From assembly GCA_021613375.1 (NCBI GenBank), contig CM038709.1, forward strand, positions 37,542,428 through 37,606,427: 64,000 bases of DNA, in the 5' to 3' direction. The translations under genes were made by a program, and so were the position numbers. Positions 46,222-58,440 of this stretch are shown here, in pieces (within the stretch, counting starts at the first letter, position 1; each line of letters starts with the position of its first letter). The notes beneath the pieces are model-generated. The model was not told where the DNA came from. It made no database searches and was given only the letters and a program-made list of their open reading frames with translations. The stretch is from Megaleporinus macrocephalus (taxonomy: Eukaryota > Chordata > Actinopteri > Characiformes > Anostomidae).

Positions 46222-46741
46222 ATCTACACTCCCATCACTACAAAGTCTCTCAAGTTTTTAGTTTATTATCAGTGCACAGTGTTTGAAATTTGAAAATCCA
46301 GTTGCAACTAAAAGTTTTGGAAGTGAGACTCCTGTAGAGTATGTGATTTCCTACCATCCAGTTCCAAAAGACATCGCCATCATCAGTTTTCTCTGATAAT
46401 CTGGTATTTACAGCGCTATTTCACTACAAAAGCTAAAACAGGCTTTGTGAAAATGTCAAAGCTAATGGCTAACGTTACTTCAGTAGCTGCATTACAGGTG
46501 GGTTCTTTTTCTTCCCTGCTGTGTTTTGGGCTTTGGTGATCAGCTTTTTAAGTTTGCTGTGTTTCTGCCTTTGTACGGCTCAGCCGTCTGGTTTTAGCTA
46601 CGTATGTCACCTGTGCATCGGTTTTGATGAATTCAGTGGATTCATCACATTTGGTATCAGCTAACAAACTCCTTTCAAACTCACTGCTCCAGCTAAAAGA
46701 AACAAGTGAGGCTGAAACTGGCTGCCTATTTGCTTCTTAAT
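46222..46741. other. Unannotated sequence
   Basis: No supported feature. Confidence 0.25.
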
Positions 46742-46815
46742 CAAATGAAATGGTGCTGCAGTTATAGGTGCCAGAATGTAAGTGTGGCATCATTTAAGGT
46801 GGAACACAAAATTGG
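46742..46815. mobile_element. Palindromic MITE family C, copy 2 (small)
   Basis: ATGGTGCTGCAGTTATAGG (46750) and CATCATTTAAGGTGGAACAC (46789) match the inner arms of copies 1 and 3. The left outer arm is lost. Confidence 0.5.
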
Positions 46816-49509
46816 AACTGCCTTCAGTGAAAATGTCCAGCCATGGCTTTTAATGGTTTGGTTCCGGGTTTAGGTTTGTGCTGGAATGTATGGCAGTGCT
46901 GGAGTTTCAGATGTGATGTGTGGAAATAAGCTGTTTCCCCATTTTTATGGTGAGCTCAGGAATAATCTGATAAGCTCTGCTCTCATTGGCTAGTTTACAG
47001 GTAGACACCATGATGGTCATCCAGAAACAACATGAAATGAAATGAACCTCCTATTAGCTATGCTAGTTACTTGGAGATTGCTAGTAGCTAACGTTACAAC
47101 CTATACCAGCAACTCGCTTTCCATCTCAACATCAACACAAAGTAGATTAAAGTTGTCACTGTGAAACTTACAGTTTAAGATGGCCTGCTTCAACCAGCAA
47201 ACAGTGGTAAGCCCACACAGCATGGCTGTTAATTACAGGTCACTGTTGGGGTTGTGATGCTAATAAAGGTGGAGCAGGTTCTCTCTTCAGTCTCCTCAGT
47301 GTTAAACTCTAAAGCTCAATATTGTACAAGATCTGAGAAACTGTAAGTAGTGAAATGTGCAGACTTTGGGATACTGTTACAGATGTGGGAGTTTAAGTTT
47401 CTACTCACCAGCTTGTTTTGTGACTCAAATGTGCCAACGTCCCCTTCACAGCCTGGACCAGTAGATTTCTCCGCATAGTCCACCATTTTTTGTGGCTGTT
47501 GCTAGAACTTTGAGTTTCTACCTAATCAGAGTGTGCGGCAATGTCTGTCATATTTCCCGTAGCGGACACAAATTTTGTCTTTTTTATGTTATTTTTAGTC
47601 AGGCAGCACTTGTCGCCTGGACTATAAGTTAGCCTTAAGCATGTCTGCCAAATTTCATAAATAACACAAACAAATGAACCCTAGTAAGGAAGACTACAAA
47701 CACAGCTAAGGATGCTTTGTGTTGCCCTGTTGAAGTGTATTGAATTGTAAAGTAACCACACCATCAAGACAGGAATACCAGTGTTGGTGTGACCGAGAAA
47801 AACAGAGAGAAAGAAGGAGAGAGATTATGGAACGTGAGCTGTCAGCCAGCCCTGTCAATCAATATATTGAGCACATGAACTTACAATGAGGTTAAGCTTA
47901 CCATATTGAAGCTATTGGACAGCTATTAGAACAAGTCCAAAGCCCCTGCACGACTATCTGTAGCCACAGTCTGCACAATAGGTTTATGAGGCAGGGCCTG
48001 CGGGACTGTGTTTGTAAGCCAGTGGTTCTGCAAGTCCAATAAGTTGTAAAAGTGGGAAGTTCTGAGGAAGGTCATTAGCAACGCTGAGAGCGATTTGCTA
48101 GGAATAAGAACGAGGATGGCAAACGCTAACCTAAGACGGTGAGCTGCCAGGTCATAATGGTCTCTCAAACAGAAAGCTAAGGGGCCGGGTTCCAGACTCC
48201 ACTCCCTAAAAAACTCTGGTACAAAGCACTGCTGTCACCAAGTGGCCAAAAATGGCAGTGCGCCTTAGGAAACAGAAGGAGCTTCAGATAATTCATCCTT
48301 TAATTTTTCATTTCCATGACTCAACCCTTGCTGCACATATACATTCCGTCCAAGCATGATCGCCAGAAACTCTTTCAAACTTTCCCTCTTTGTGCGGTAA
48401 GTTTCTTGAGATGAGGAATGAATCATCGGTGGGTTCAAGCTTAGCGAGCCTGCTATAATAAGACATGTTTCTCTGTTCCCTGGAGCTAGCCTTTTGTAAC
48501 ATTTCAGTGCATCCATCTGGGCGTGGGATCCTGTACTGTATCACTACGGGCCCTCAGACGTTCTCCGTTCGTCTCTCCGAGCTTCTTCTGCATGGGTGTT
48601 CGTCTCAACCCAGCGTTTACTGTACCTAATTAGCTCGCCCTAATAGATTGAATCAGATGGTGCGCTTTATGCTTGGAACAAATATCTGTGGACGTGCTGG
48701 CCCGGGAGATGCTGGGCTGCATGGTGACGGAGGATGTGGGATTATCTGCGTTCCTCCTCCAGCAGATGGTGTGGGAGATTGGCGCCTCTTGGTTGGGCTC
48801 TGAAATGAGAAATACCCAGGAATCTTCTCTTGGCCATGGCATTATCACTGCACAACTGGCTAAGAGATATTCTATTCCCACTGAAGGGAGACCTGAGGGT
48901 TTTAAAGGCATTCTAACATATAAAAAAACAAATAATAAACACAGATAAAAGTTTCAAAATGTCAAAATGTCTCATTCTGCCCACAGATGCTAATTAAACA
49001 GCACAACCATTGTTGAATTCATTGTTTTTGTGATGTCACACCAATGTGTTTCTGGCTATGTGCTTATTAGGCAGTACAGCTCTGCCCCCTCAAAGACGTG
49101 CCGCAACCCAAGACTTTTTGGAATGAGACTCTCGTCCACTTAAATGGGCAGTATATACGAACAGGAAGGGCAGTTGGAGTAGTGTGGTAGGAATCATGGC
49201 TGTTTTGGTGGTAGGGTGTGTGCGGTACCATATCAGCTTATGTGTATATAATCATAAGTTAATGGTAATACAGTGAAGTTATTGCCCCCGTTATATGGGG
49301 GTTGTGGGGGGAGGGGAGGGGTAGCCATAAAATACTGTATTATATGAGATATAATACAGAGTAGCCAATCAGAATAGAGCTCATTTGCACATCCTCGACT
49401 CACTTCTCCACATTTTAATGTACAATTACTGCTTATTGACTGAATTTAACACATTAGGTAATTTGGGGAAATTAAAATTGTAGGTTTTATTTAATGAACA
49501 ACACTTTTT
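46816..49509. other. Gene-free interval; candidate conserved island 48260-48930
   Basis: No transposon or gene was identified. The sub-interval 48260-48930 is unique, GC-balanced and open in overlapping frames on both strands (48673-48948 plus, 48265-48544 minus). The lack of start-codon logic, splice context or domains argues for non-coding constraint rather than protein. A poly-G-rich patch (GGGGGTTGTGGGGGGAGGGG) lies at 49296-49320. Confidence 0.3.
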
Positions 49510-49770
49510 AAAATAATGTTCTACCAGTCTGTGGTAGCCAGCGTCCTCTTCTCTGCTATAGTGTGCTGGGAACAAAGCTGGTGTGTCTTACATCAGTGGC
49601 AGCGAGAAGGACCCCTGCTAACCATCATGGACAATTTTAGACACCCTGTGCACAGTGCCATCATCAGGCAGAGGAGTTCATTCAGTGGAGGACTGCTGTC
49701 CCAGTCCTGCTCCGCAGACAGATTCAAGACTTCTTTTATCCCTCAGGTCATCAGACTGTTTAACTGATCC
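49510..49770 (+). pseudogene. LINE ORF2 C-terminal fragment
   Basis: An open 83-codon frame from 49516 contains FYQSVVASVLFSAIVCW, then a frame-shifted centre, then RSSFSGGLLSQSCSADRFK and FIPQVIRLFN before a stop at 49765. These are the end blocks of fish non-LTR retrotransposon ORF2 (compare FYPQAVRLLN in the LINE at 53982). The element is 5'-truncated. It runs into a minisatellite that sits where its 3' UTR should be. Confidence 0.65.
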
Positions 49771-49794
49771 CAGCACAGCAATACATAATCCTGC

Positions 49795-50376
49795 AACACT
49801 GTTATACTCCGGACCCCTATATCAGTTTATCAGACACTGTTATACTCTGGACCCCTATATCAGTTATCAGATACTGTTATTCTCCAGACCCCTATATCAG
49901 ATTATCAGACACTGTTATACTCCAGACCTCTATATCAGTTTATCAGACACTGTTATACTCTGGACCCCTATATCAGTTATTAGACACTGTTATACTCCAG
50001 ACCTCTATATCAGTTATTAGACACTGTTATACTCTGGACCCCTATATCAGTTATTAGACACTGTTATACTCCAGACCTCTATATCAGTTTATCAGACACT
50101 GTTATACTCCAGACCCCTATATCAGTTTATCAGACACTGTTATACTCTGGACCCCTATATCAGTTATCAGACACTGTTATACTCCAGACCCCTATATCAG
50201 TTTATCAGACACTGTTATACTCTGGACCCCTATATCAGTTATCAGACACTGTTATACTCTGGACCCCTATATCAGTTATCAGACACTGTTATACTCTGGA
50301 CCCCTATATCAGTTATCAGACACTGTTATACTCCAGACCCCTATATCAGTTGTCAGACACTGTTATACTTCAGACC
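49795..50376. repeat. 37/38-bp minisatellite, about 15 units, at a LINE 3' end
   Basis: The unit is CAGACACTGTTATACTCTGG plus ACCCCTATATCAGTTAT (37 bp) or with TTTAT (38 bp). CTCTGG and CTCCAG variants alternate in part of the array. It starts 25 bp after the LINE stop codon, in the 3' UTR position. Confidence 0.95.
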
Positions 50377-50378
50377 TC

Positions 50379-50412
<34 letters not shown>
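50379..50412. repeat. (TCTA)n microsatellite
   Basis: About 8 tetranucleotide units closing the minisatellite. A short tandem tail is common at the 3' end of some fish LINEs. Confidence 0.95.
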
Positions 50413-50684
50413 GACCTTGTTTAGCAGGGCTGGTGGTCATCATTGTTTTTAATAATATACTGTAATTAGCTCAGCGTAATGGAATATGTAATGAAATTGT
50501 TTCCCGCAGCTCCCACTAACAGTTAACCATGTTAAGCTTTCTTCACTCCCTGTTTCCTTTAAGATTAATCTTGTAATTACATTTGTATTATTACAATCAT
50601 CTAAAACTCTCACTTTTGTACTTATTTATTTTTCGCAGGTGCTCTGGTAATGCTTGGTTGGTGCAGTGTGCCAAACCCCCTCTG

Positions 50685-50830
50685 ATATTCGGGCGGTCCA
50701 ATATTGGACTGCTACTCCAGCACTGGCTGGCTATTAAATCACTGTGTTGATTCTTCAGTGGCTACAAAATGTTTGTTTTAACTTTTTCTGGGGAAAAAAG
50801 CTCTTTTCTAGTTTGGTAGATAATAATTTA
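50685..50830 (+). repeat. Dispersed repeat family M, copy 2
   Basis: GATATTCGGGCGGTCC, CACTGGCTGGCTATTAA, ACAAAATGTTT and GCTCTTTTCTAGTTTGGTAG match 38200-38350 in order. Confidence 0.5.
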
Positions 50831-51070
50831 CTCTTTCCTACAGTCTCTAGTGAGAATTGGGTGAGCTTTTAGATTATCATTATCACCTGGGCACATGATG
50901 TAATATGTGTGACTTCCAAAATCCAGTATGAATCTGGCACATCCATAGTTTTTACAAGTTTGCTTAGTGATCATTCTAGAGTAAATTATCTGCTATAATC
51001 ACCCTACTCATGTCACCAACTAACATAAAAAAATATATGTAATATGAACCAGTGGAGTTTACTTTCTATT

Positions 51071-51204
51071 CACCAGCTTCTGATTCCCATTTTCTTATTC
51101 CACCTTAAATGGTGCAGCAATTACATTTTGGGGCCTGAGGCATTGTGAAAACTGCTGCAACATTTAAGGTGGAGCGAGCAAATTCGAACAAAAAGCTGGC
51201 AAAC
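51071..51204. mobile_element. Palindromic MITE family C, copy 3
   Basis: Outer arm CACCAGCTTCTG and inner arm TTCCACCTTAAATGGTGCAG at left; CTGCTGCAACATTTAAGGTG and GCTGGCAAAC at right. The centre TTTTGGGGCCTGAGGCATTG differs from copy 1. Confidence 0.65.
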
Positions 51205-51704
51205 GAGACACTTGAGACTTGACGCCTCCGTTTATTTTCTTATTGTGACCTGAAGGTAAGGCTATCATCTAAAATGAAGCCTGATATGATTCTTAATCTT
51301 TAAATTCATGGCAAGACAGTATTTTTGGAGCCAGGCCCCCTTGCCCAGCGAGGTGTGAGTAAGATTTTGGAAGAGGTGGAGGAGCTGGGGAGGTGGTGGG
51401 GTGCGAATTTCATCACGAGACGGTGAGGGCAGAGGAGTGGTTTTTATAGAGTTACTTAGAAAATAACTTATTTCATAATTTTATGAAAAAGGAAAATGAA
51501 AAAAGTTCCTCTCAGAAGGTATGCAGGTGTTGCTTTGTTGTGTGGCATTGGGTAAGTTAAATGAGCCCACTGTACTAGCTTGATGCAAGTCTGCCAGGTA
51601 CAGGCACATTGTGTTGATATTGTTGTGAAGGGCTGACGTCTCTGGTAAAACTAATCCAGCTTAAAAAGGCTTTAGACTTACCATGTACAGGACCACCTAC
51701 TGTA

Positions 51705-52300
51705 ATGTGAAAAAGTCAGAGACCATCTTTCATTGATTTCATTTCCAGTTAAAACAGACATTAGGTACACGTTACTAGTTTTTCAGGAGGTATTTCTGAG
51801 GGGATTAGATACAAGATCTACATCCATAAGGAAGGAGCAAGTGTGTAAAACAGGAGTTTTCAAAACTGGAGCTCTAGAAATGTTAAAATGGAACTCCTAA
51901 CAACCACCCGGAAGACCTAGAATACTAAAACTGTCCAGATATGACAAACAGCACTTAAAGCTTTCATCTTTAAGAGAGAGAAGAACATCAAGATCCATAG
52001 GTGTTTCTGTCCATCCTTACGATATGAGAAGACAACTTAGCTTGATGGGTCTGAAAGGATGTGTAGCTGTTCAAGAAGCTCCTCACTGAGAAATGGAGAT
52101 ACATCAAACAAAAAAAAAGCTGCTGGTGTTCTCAGAACAATGAACTGACCACCTCAGAGTGAAGACCTAAATGTGTGATTGTTTGGGATGGTAAGAAGTA
52201 GGAAATGCTAAACCAACTTCTAAGATTGAACTTTTTTCTCTTTGAGGAACTGGAAGTGAGTCTCCTGAACAAAGAAAACAGAAACTGTAATGAAGGTAAT
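51705..52300 (+). pseudogene. Internally deleted Tc1-like element (family O), copy 2
   Basis: The element starts near GTGAAAAAGTCAGAGACCAT (51709), a Tc1-type outer repeat. It keeps GGTCTGAAAGGATGTGTAGC (52049), AAGCTCCTCACTGAGAAATG, AACAATGAACTGACCACCTC (52138) and ATGCTAAACCAACTTCTAAG (52206), the reverse complement of the series at 25400-25870 with the same internal joint. Stops throughout. Confidence 0.55.
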
Positions 52301-53721
52301 CAGTGGACGCTGTATGATAATTGTAAAGGGAATGAAAATCAAATGGTGAACAAAATGAAATTCCATTACAAGAACATCAAAGCCAACAATCTATTCATAT
52401 AAAGCCAAATACCCCCTCTGCTGGATCAGCCATCTTCCAGGAATGCACAGGTAAGGTTTTTGAACTCAAAACAAACGTTAAAGCAGCTTTAATTCTCTCT
52501 GGCACCCTGAGCAGGCTGGGCTCGTGAAAAGAACTCTCCGTGTTTCCGTGGTTCTCTGCAGCAGCCTGAATGTAGACTTCCATTATCTTTGAGCAGCTTC
52601 CCCGAGCAGCCCGGCACATTCGACAGAGCTGTTATCTTGTTACACGGGTGGTAATTTCTTGAGCTGCAGGACCACCATCGTGCGCGAGTGGCTCCAGATG
52701 AAGATATTAGGCGATGGAGGAAAGCAGGCGGGCTCATTTTTCTTCTCCAGCTGTAGTTACTCGACAGGTTTTCACGAAGGAACTGAGATGAATATGCTTA
52801 TTAGAGGAAGATTTCTTAGGCCCTGATGCCATTTGGGATCGTTCTTCTGGTTAGCAGAGTCATGTATGCGCTCACGGGGCATTTACACTGGACCAGCAAA
52901 TGATACAGCCTCTTCAGTGGGCTGCATATGGGAGTTGTGAGGGCGCTGGAATTAAGTCTGGCTTAAAGAGGCACTCAGTGGGGCTGAAATGAACATTTGT
53001 AACATTGCGTTATGTGTTTCAAACATGCCCTTCTGCTTCCAATGGTAGCTCCCCGGGATTTCAATTGAATACTTCTAGTTTAAAGGCCAAATAACAACTT
53101 CTGATGATGCATCTTGAAGGTGGGAGGGAAGGTGGAAGTGCTACAGGGTGGATGCTTCAGAATGAGCTGTAAGCAGTACACCAGAATGTTTCTTTACTGC
53201 TGTGGATGGATTACCAATGCTTGTGTGAGATGATTAAGCAATGGTTGGTGCATATTCTAGTGGGGGATGCAAGCTGTACTAAAGAGAATTATATAACCTC
53301 AGAAAGCATATGAAATTCTATTTTTAGTAAAGATGTCTTTTTAAGTCAACATTATGCAAATAACATTTGAAATTTTAAAAATAGTTAAATAGTCAGCATG
53401 GAATATATTATTATTCTGAATCAGATATTTATTTTCAATCATCTAACCCTTGACTCTATTGTTGGCCAACAAAACAGAATTGTCCATTCTTTTCCAAGCA
53501 TGTTGAACAGTTTAGTGACATTATGTTAGCAGCAGTTTGAAAAGATTGAAAGCCTTCACCATCCTAGTGCTGTTAGTGTGTGATTGGGGCAGATCTGGCT
53601 AATGGGCAGGAATTAGGCATGACCAGATGTCAGACTCATGGCATCTTCTAGCCAAGTTCTTGTGTTTGGTAGTTGTAGTCCATGACCATAAAGGATCATG
53701 AGAAGGTGACGACCCTTCTGA
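52301..53721. other. Gene-free interval; candidate conserved island 52430-52990
   Basis: No transposon signature was found. 52430-52990 is unique, GC-balanced and contains overlapping open frames on the minus strand without domains. The rest (52990-53720) is ordinary AT-rich DNA. Confidence 0.3.
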
Positions 53722-53962
53722 TCCATGGAATACCGTAATACCCACTAACTCACCAGTCCATTGCATTGGCCAGCTCACATTCACACCTACAGACAATTTA
53801 GAACAACCGATCAATTTAACATGCATGTGTTTGGACTGTGTGAGGAAACCGGAGTACCTGGAGGAAACCCACTCAAGCATGTGGAGAACATGCAAACTCA
53901 ACCTCAAACAGCCTGGACTGGGAATAGAATTCCGGATTGCCTTGTGAGGTGACAGTGCTAAG
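53722..53962 (+). repeat. Ubiquitous fish repeat family H, copy 2
   Basis: ACATGCATGTGTTTGGACTG, GAGGAAACCGGAGTACCTGG, AGGAAACCCACTCAAGCATG and GAGAACATGCAAACTCAAC match 27700-27815 and continue further. It ends shortly before the LINE at 53982. Confidence 0.7.
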
Positions 53963-53981
53963 ATCATTTTAGTTCAGTTTT

Positions 53982-55625
53982 TAAGTTTCAAGTTTCAAAT
54001 TTATTTGTCATTTGCACATCATGTCAGGACATAACATGCATTGAAATGCTTGGGGTGAGGCTCAGATAAAACTCTACAGCAGGGCAGCATTATATATATA
54101 AAACAGTACAAACATACAATAAATAGACAATATTAAAGTAAAAATAAGCTAGAAAATATACATAGTTATAACTAAAATATATAGGACTATACAAAACATA
54201 TACAAGATATATACATAGGATATACAGGGGGGCAATTGTGAAAAATGTTGCATAGGCAGGTTCTAAGAAGACATATATATTGTAAAGTTACTTAGTGATA
54301 TTGTCCATAGCAGTGATATCAGAATAAATAATATAAAAGAGTAACAATGTAGCAGTGGTCGAGTGAACAGTATTGGGGTCTTTCAGCCTCACAGTTTGTT
54401 CAGGAGCCTGACAGCCTGTGGGTAGAAGCTGTTCAGTAGGCGGGTTGTTTTGGCCTGGATGCTGCGGAATCTCCTGCCTGATGGCAGTATGGTGAACAGG
54501 CCGTGTGCTGGGTGGCCTCTGTCTGACCTGATCTTCTGGATTTTCCTCAGGCAGCGGGATTGATAGATGTCCTGTAAGGCTGGTAGTTTGTTGCCTACGA
54601 TGTATTCTGCTGTCCTCACCACTCCTGCGGCCTTGCGGTCGCAGAGAGTGCAGCTGCCGTACCAGACAGTGATGCAGCCCGTTAGGATGCTCTCTATAGT
54701 GCATCTATAGAAGCTGGTGAGGATATCAGGAGGCAGTCCAAACTTCCTGAGCCTGAGCAGGAAGAAGAGACGCTGACGGGCAGATCTCACAATCGTGTTA
54801 GTGTGGAGGGACCAGGTGAGGTCATCAGAGAGGTGAACGCTAAGGAACTTAACACTGCTGACTCTCTCCACTTCAGCCCCGTTGATGTAAAGGGGAGAGT
54901 GACCACCCTTCTGCTGCTTCCTGTAGTCCACAATCATCTCCTTCGTTTTGCAGATGTTTAGACGGAGACTGTTGTCGTGGCTCTACTCTGACAGAGGACT
55001 GACCTCGTCTCTATAGGCTGTTTCATCTCCATCTGTGATGAGGCAGAGGATGGTAGTGTCATCAGCGAATCTGAAGATGAGGTTGGAGGAGTGTTTGGCT
55101 ACACATTCATAAGTGTACAGGGAATACAGGAGGGGTCTGAGTACACATCCCTGGGGGGCCCCCGTGTTTAGAGTCAGAGTGGAAGAGACGCAGTCACCCA
55201 CCCTCACCACCTGCGGTCTGCTCGTCAGGAAGTCCAGTATCCAGTTGCAGAGATAAGAGTTCAAACCCAAGTCTTTGAGCTTCGGGATGAGTTTGGCTGG
55301 AATGATTGTGTTGAATGCTGAGCTGTAATCTATGAACAGCATTCTCACATACGTGTTCTTTCTGTCCAAGTGTGCAATGGCGTCGTCTGTGGATCTGTTG
55401 GAGCGGTATGCAAACTGGTGAGTGTCCATGTTGGCAGGAAGCATAGAACAGATGTGAGCTTTGACCAGCCGCTCAAAGCACTTCATAGCTGTTGATGTCA
55501 GTGCAACAGGGCGGTAGTCATTCAGACAGGTGACAGAAGGTTTCTTGGGAACTGGAACAATGATTGTTTCTTTAAAGCACGTAGGAATCACTGACAGTCT
55601 TAGGGAGAAGTTTTTAATGTGTAGC
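53982..55625 (-). pseudogene. 5'-truncated LINE, copy 2, with near-intact RT domain
   Basis: The minus strand keeps most of the reverse transcriptase and the rest of ORF2. Blocks in order: a [12 protein letters not shown] start, [21 protein letters not shown] (motif A), [12 protein letters not shown] (motif B), FADDTT (motif C), EMIVDYRKQQ, LTSFYRCTIESIL, LPSGRRFRSI and FYPQAVRLLN. One in-frame TAG (near 54981) replaces the expected Trp in the SEWSHDN block and splits the frame; a 3-bp loss removes a residue near 54632. The endonuclease and ORF1 are missing, so it is a 5'-truncated copy. 3' UTR 53982 to about 54385 starts at the same phrase as copy 1. Jockey/I/Rex1-like clade. Confidence 0.9.
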
Positions 55626-55895
55626 TTCTACAACTGTTCCACCATCTATTATCCTTGCGTGACTGCAAATTCTCAGAATTCTCAGAAGACAGTTAATTTA
55701 ACCATAACTTAATATGTTAATAGTTACAAGTTGACTTTAACTCTATGCTGGAGACCAAGATGGCACAGCTCATTCATTTGAACATTTGAATGAGACCTTA
55801 CCAAAATTTCCCCCCATTGGAATGAAAAGAGGAACTGCTCAGGGGATTGAAAGCTACGTGAGGATGGTTGCAGCTCTTCCGATTCAGACAAACCC
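55626..55895. other. Unannotated sequence
   Basis: No supported feature between the LINE and the next MITE. Confidence 0.25.
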
Positions 55896-55961
55896 ATTTG
55901 CCAGCTTCTTCTTAGAATTTTCTCATTCCACCTTAAATAGTGCAGCAGTTACATTTTTCTC
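55896..55961. mobile_element. Palindromic MITE family C, half copy
   Basis: ATTTGCCAGCTTCTTCTTAG and TTCCACCTTAAATAGTGCAG, then TTACATTTTT, the left half of the element. The right arm is absent. Confidence 0.55.
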
Positions 55962-57117
55962 AATGTAGTTACAGGTTTATTATGAGGAAGTATAGACATA
56001 CATTCTCAGACTAATTTTGCACCTTCAGTAAGTTGAGATTCTAAGAGATCTTTTGCATGAATTAAGCACAAAGGGTGATACACCTACCATATCTCGTGGA
56101 GCTGATTGTTCAGTTTAATTGCTTTTCTCATATGAAAGTTTTGACAAAGTGCTCCCATATACTTGTTATCAGAAAGGAGGAGCTTATGTTCCCCAGGAGT
56201 CATTAGCTTTACCGATCCCTCTCAAGCTCTCTCATGAGCACAGTCTTTAAACAGGCCTATGATGCCGAAAGGCTGCCAGAGGGCTTGAAATAATCAAAAC
56301 ATGTTTGTTGTTCATCAGAGAACAATCTCTCACAGAGCACTTCTTGAGCGCTCATCGGGGGGGGAGGTGTGGAAACCGAACCTGCGTTTGACTCTTGATG
56401 GCTTTTGGTGATTGCTTGTTGAGATCAATACGTTTGCACTTTCAAGAGATGAAAAAGAGCATATGCTGTTATCACAGCCCACGGAGCAGTTCATCAATGT
56501 GAAGTTTCAACAAGACAATTTATTTTCAGCCCTCATGTCCGTATGTCCATTTAGCTGAAACGGTGAAACGAACCTAATGTTGGTACATTTACTGGCCACT
56601 TGAAACCCCAACCTCATAGCTCCACCTTGTTGGAGACTGTAGCCCATCTGTTGATGCACAGTTTGTGTGATAGCCATCCTCTGACCCTCAATCAGTTTTT
56701 GACAGCTTTGACACTCTTGGCTGGATATTTTTGGTGGGTGGGCTACTTTCAACCTAATGGTGCCGCTGAAATCCCAGCAACACCGCTTTACCTGATACAC
56801 TCACAAGAGCAACACCATGTAAGCTGATAATGATCCAGCATGGTGAATAATGACCCTGTAGTGACCAATGATGAATGGAGTGAAGGTGGATGGCAAACAC
56901 AAGAGCTTGTTGTATTTCATTGTTCTCCATATTTGTCATTTTCCATTTCTGTTGCCAGTTGCTCTTTACATTGTTTGTGAAATGTTCACCACTTACAATG
57001 ATCCACAATTATTTTGTATAAAATCTTGTTACATTAACATTCATTCCAGATTAGGAATGTTTTTTTTCCTTCTCCTTTGAAGTCAGGCTTTTGGAGATTT
57101 TATTGAAGGTTCTATTC
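55962..57117. other. Unannotated sequence
   Basis: No gene or recognised repeat. 56200-56480 is GC-richer. The minus frame at 56507-56800 has no recognisable domain. Confidence 0.25.
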
Positions 57118-57250
57118 TAAAAGTCAAGTCAACGTTGACTAATCACTGATGATGTTATAAATAAACCAACTTCAAGACCACTTGTGGCGAAACCAAATTC
57201 CATAACAAATTTGCATCCAACTTAGGCGCACCGTAGGCAGGCAGATAAAT
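57118..57250 (+). repeat. Dispersed repeat family P, copy 2
   Basis: AAAGTCAAGTCAACGTTGAC, CACTGATGATGTTATAAATA and ACAAATTTGCATCCAACTTA with GGCGCACC match 3479-3650 in order. Confidence 0.5.
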
Positions 57251-57499
57251 TTAGAACACTGTAACTTGGAGATAATAAGAGCAACCGACTTTACATATAA
57301 AACTTTACAGGATTATATGACATTAACCCCCTCTCCAACCACACATGACTGGATTGGATTGCTATTGCTGACCCCAAAAACTCCAGCCTCCTCATCTGTT
57401 GTCCTCTTTGAGGCATTCTTGTTGTTAGTGTCACAATTAAAGTGTAATTGCCAAGTAAAGTCGAATAGACTGTATAATCCCTAGTTCTAGCAGTGACTA

Positions 57500-58440
57500 G
57501 ATGCTTCTATATAGATGTACTCCATAATGCAGTCAAGGCAATAACATCCTACCATGCCCTGAGGCTTTCTAGGAGATGCTGATTAGACCCAAGTTGGCCA
57601 AATGTTTGGGTTCATCATCGGTGGCATTGGTGGCAGGAGCTTCAGACACAACTATCTAGTGTTTTTTAAAAATTAATAGCGATTGAAGTGAGATCTGCCT
57701 TTTTATATCTGTGGGAAAGATGTCAATAAATATGGTTGAAAATTGTGTTGGATAGTGCACAAACAATGTTTCTGATGCTTGTGCATTAGAGGAATACCCA
57801 CTGAACAGCAGAAGAGCATCTGTTCCTCAGTGAACTGAGAATGTCAGTACATTAGCAAGAACAGTACATCCAAAACATAGATAGGGCTATTATATTAGAC
57901 CTGCAGTACATTTCAGAGGTCATTGGGTCACCGGTCTACAGAGGTGTGGAAAAGAGTAATCTGATCAGATGACAAATCCTTCAACATGTTCCTTACAAGT
58001 GGAAGAGTGCATGTGCGGTGTGCACCAGGAGATAAGTACAGGCCTAAACGCTTGACCCCTACAGTGAGGTGGTCCGGTGGCTCAGTTATGCTCTTTGGGG
58101 CATTTTGCTGGCAAGGTTGCATCCTCTTGTCCCCTCAAAGCTAAGAGTTCCAGCAAATCTGATCACTGTTTATCTTCGTCCTATAAGTCTCAACATGATG
58201 TAAACCAAATGCTACCAGAACCCAATGGTCCACTATCTTCAAAACACCAATTGATGAAGTATTTTCTGGAAGAAGGGTGTTTCATATCTTCTCGCTACAG
58301 ATCCAAAGACTTGGAGGACTTATTCCAAGCCTCATTGATGCTGTCCTGGCAGCTACTGGTAGCCCACCACCTCGCTAGGAGGCTTTGTTTCTCTGTTTGT
58401 CACCTGCTTATTTGTAATGGACATAAAAGGTAGATTATTC
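57500..58440 (+). pseudogene. Tc1-like transposase pseudogene
   Basis: Plus-strand blocks in order: ATTTCAGAGGTCATTGGGTC (57910), AATCTGATCAGATGACAAAT (57958, the SDDKSF-type first catalytic block), a frame with VHVRCAPGDKYRPKRLTPTV and RWSGGSVMLFGAFCW at about 58005-58110, then after a deletion of the second catalytic block, CTTCAAAACACCAATTGATG and CTGTCCTGGCAGCTACTGGT near the end. Frameshifts and stops throughout. It belongs to a Tc1 group different from 30340-31315. Confidence 0.65.

Noticed and set aside
48673..48948. Possible 91-codon gene in a unique island
   Set aside because: No ATG-based start context, opposite strand equally open, no domain or splice evidence; treated as candidate non-coding sequence.
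49655..50020. 121-codon frame with repeating YQIIRHCYTPD-type segments
   Set aside because: Translation of the 37/38-bp minisatellite in a LINE 3' position, not a repeat protein.
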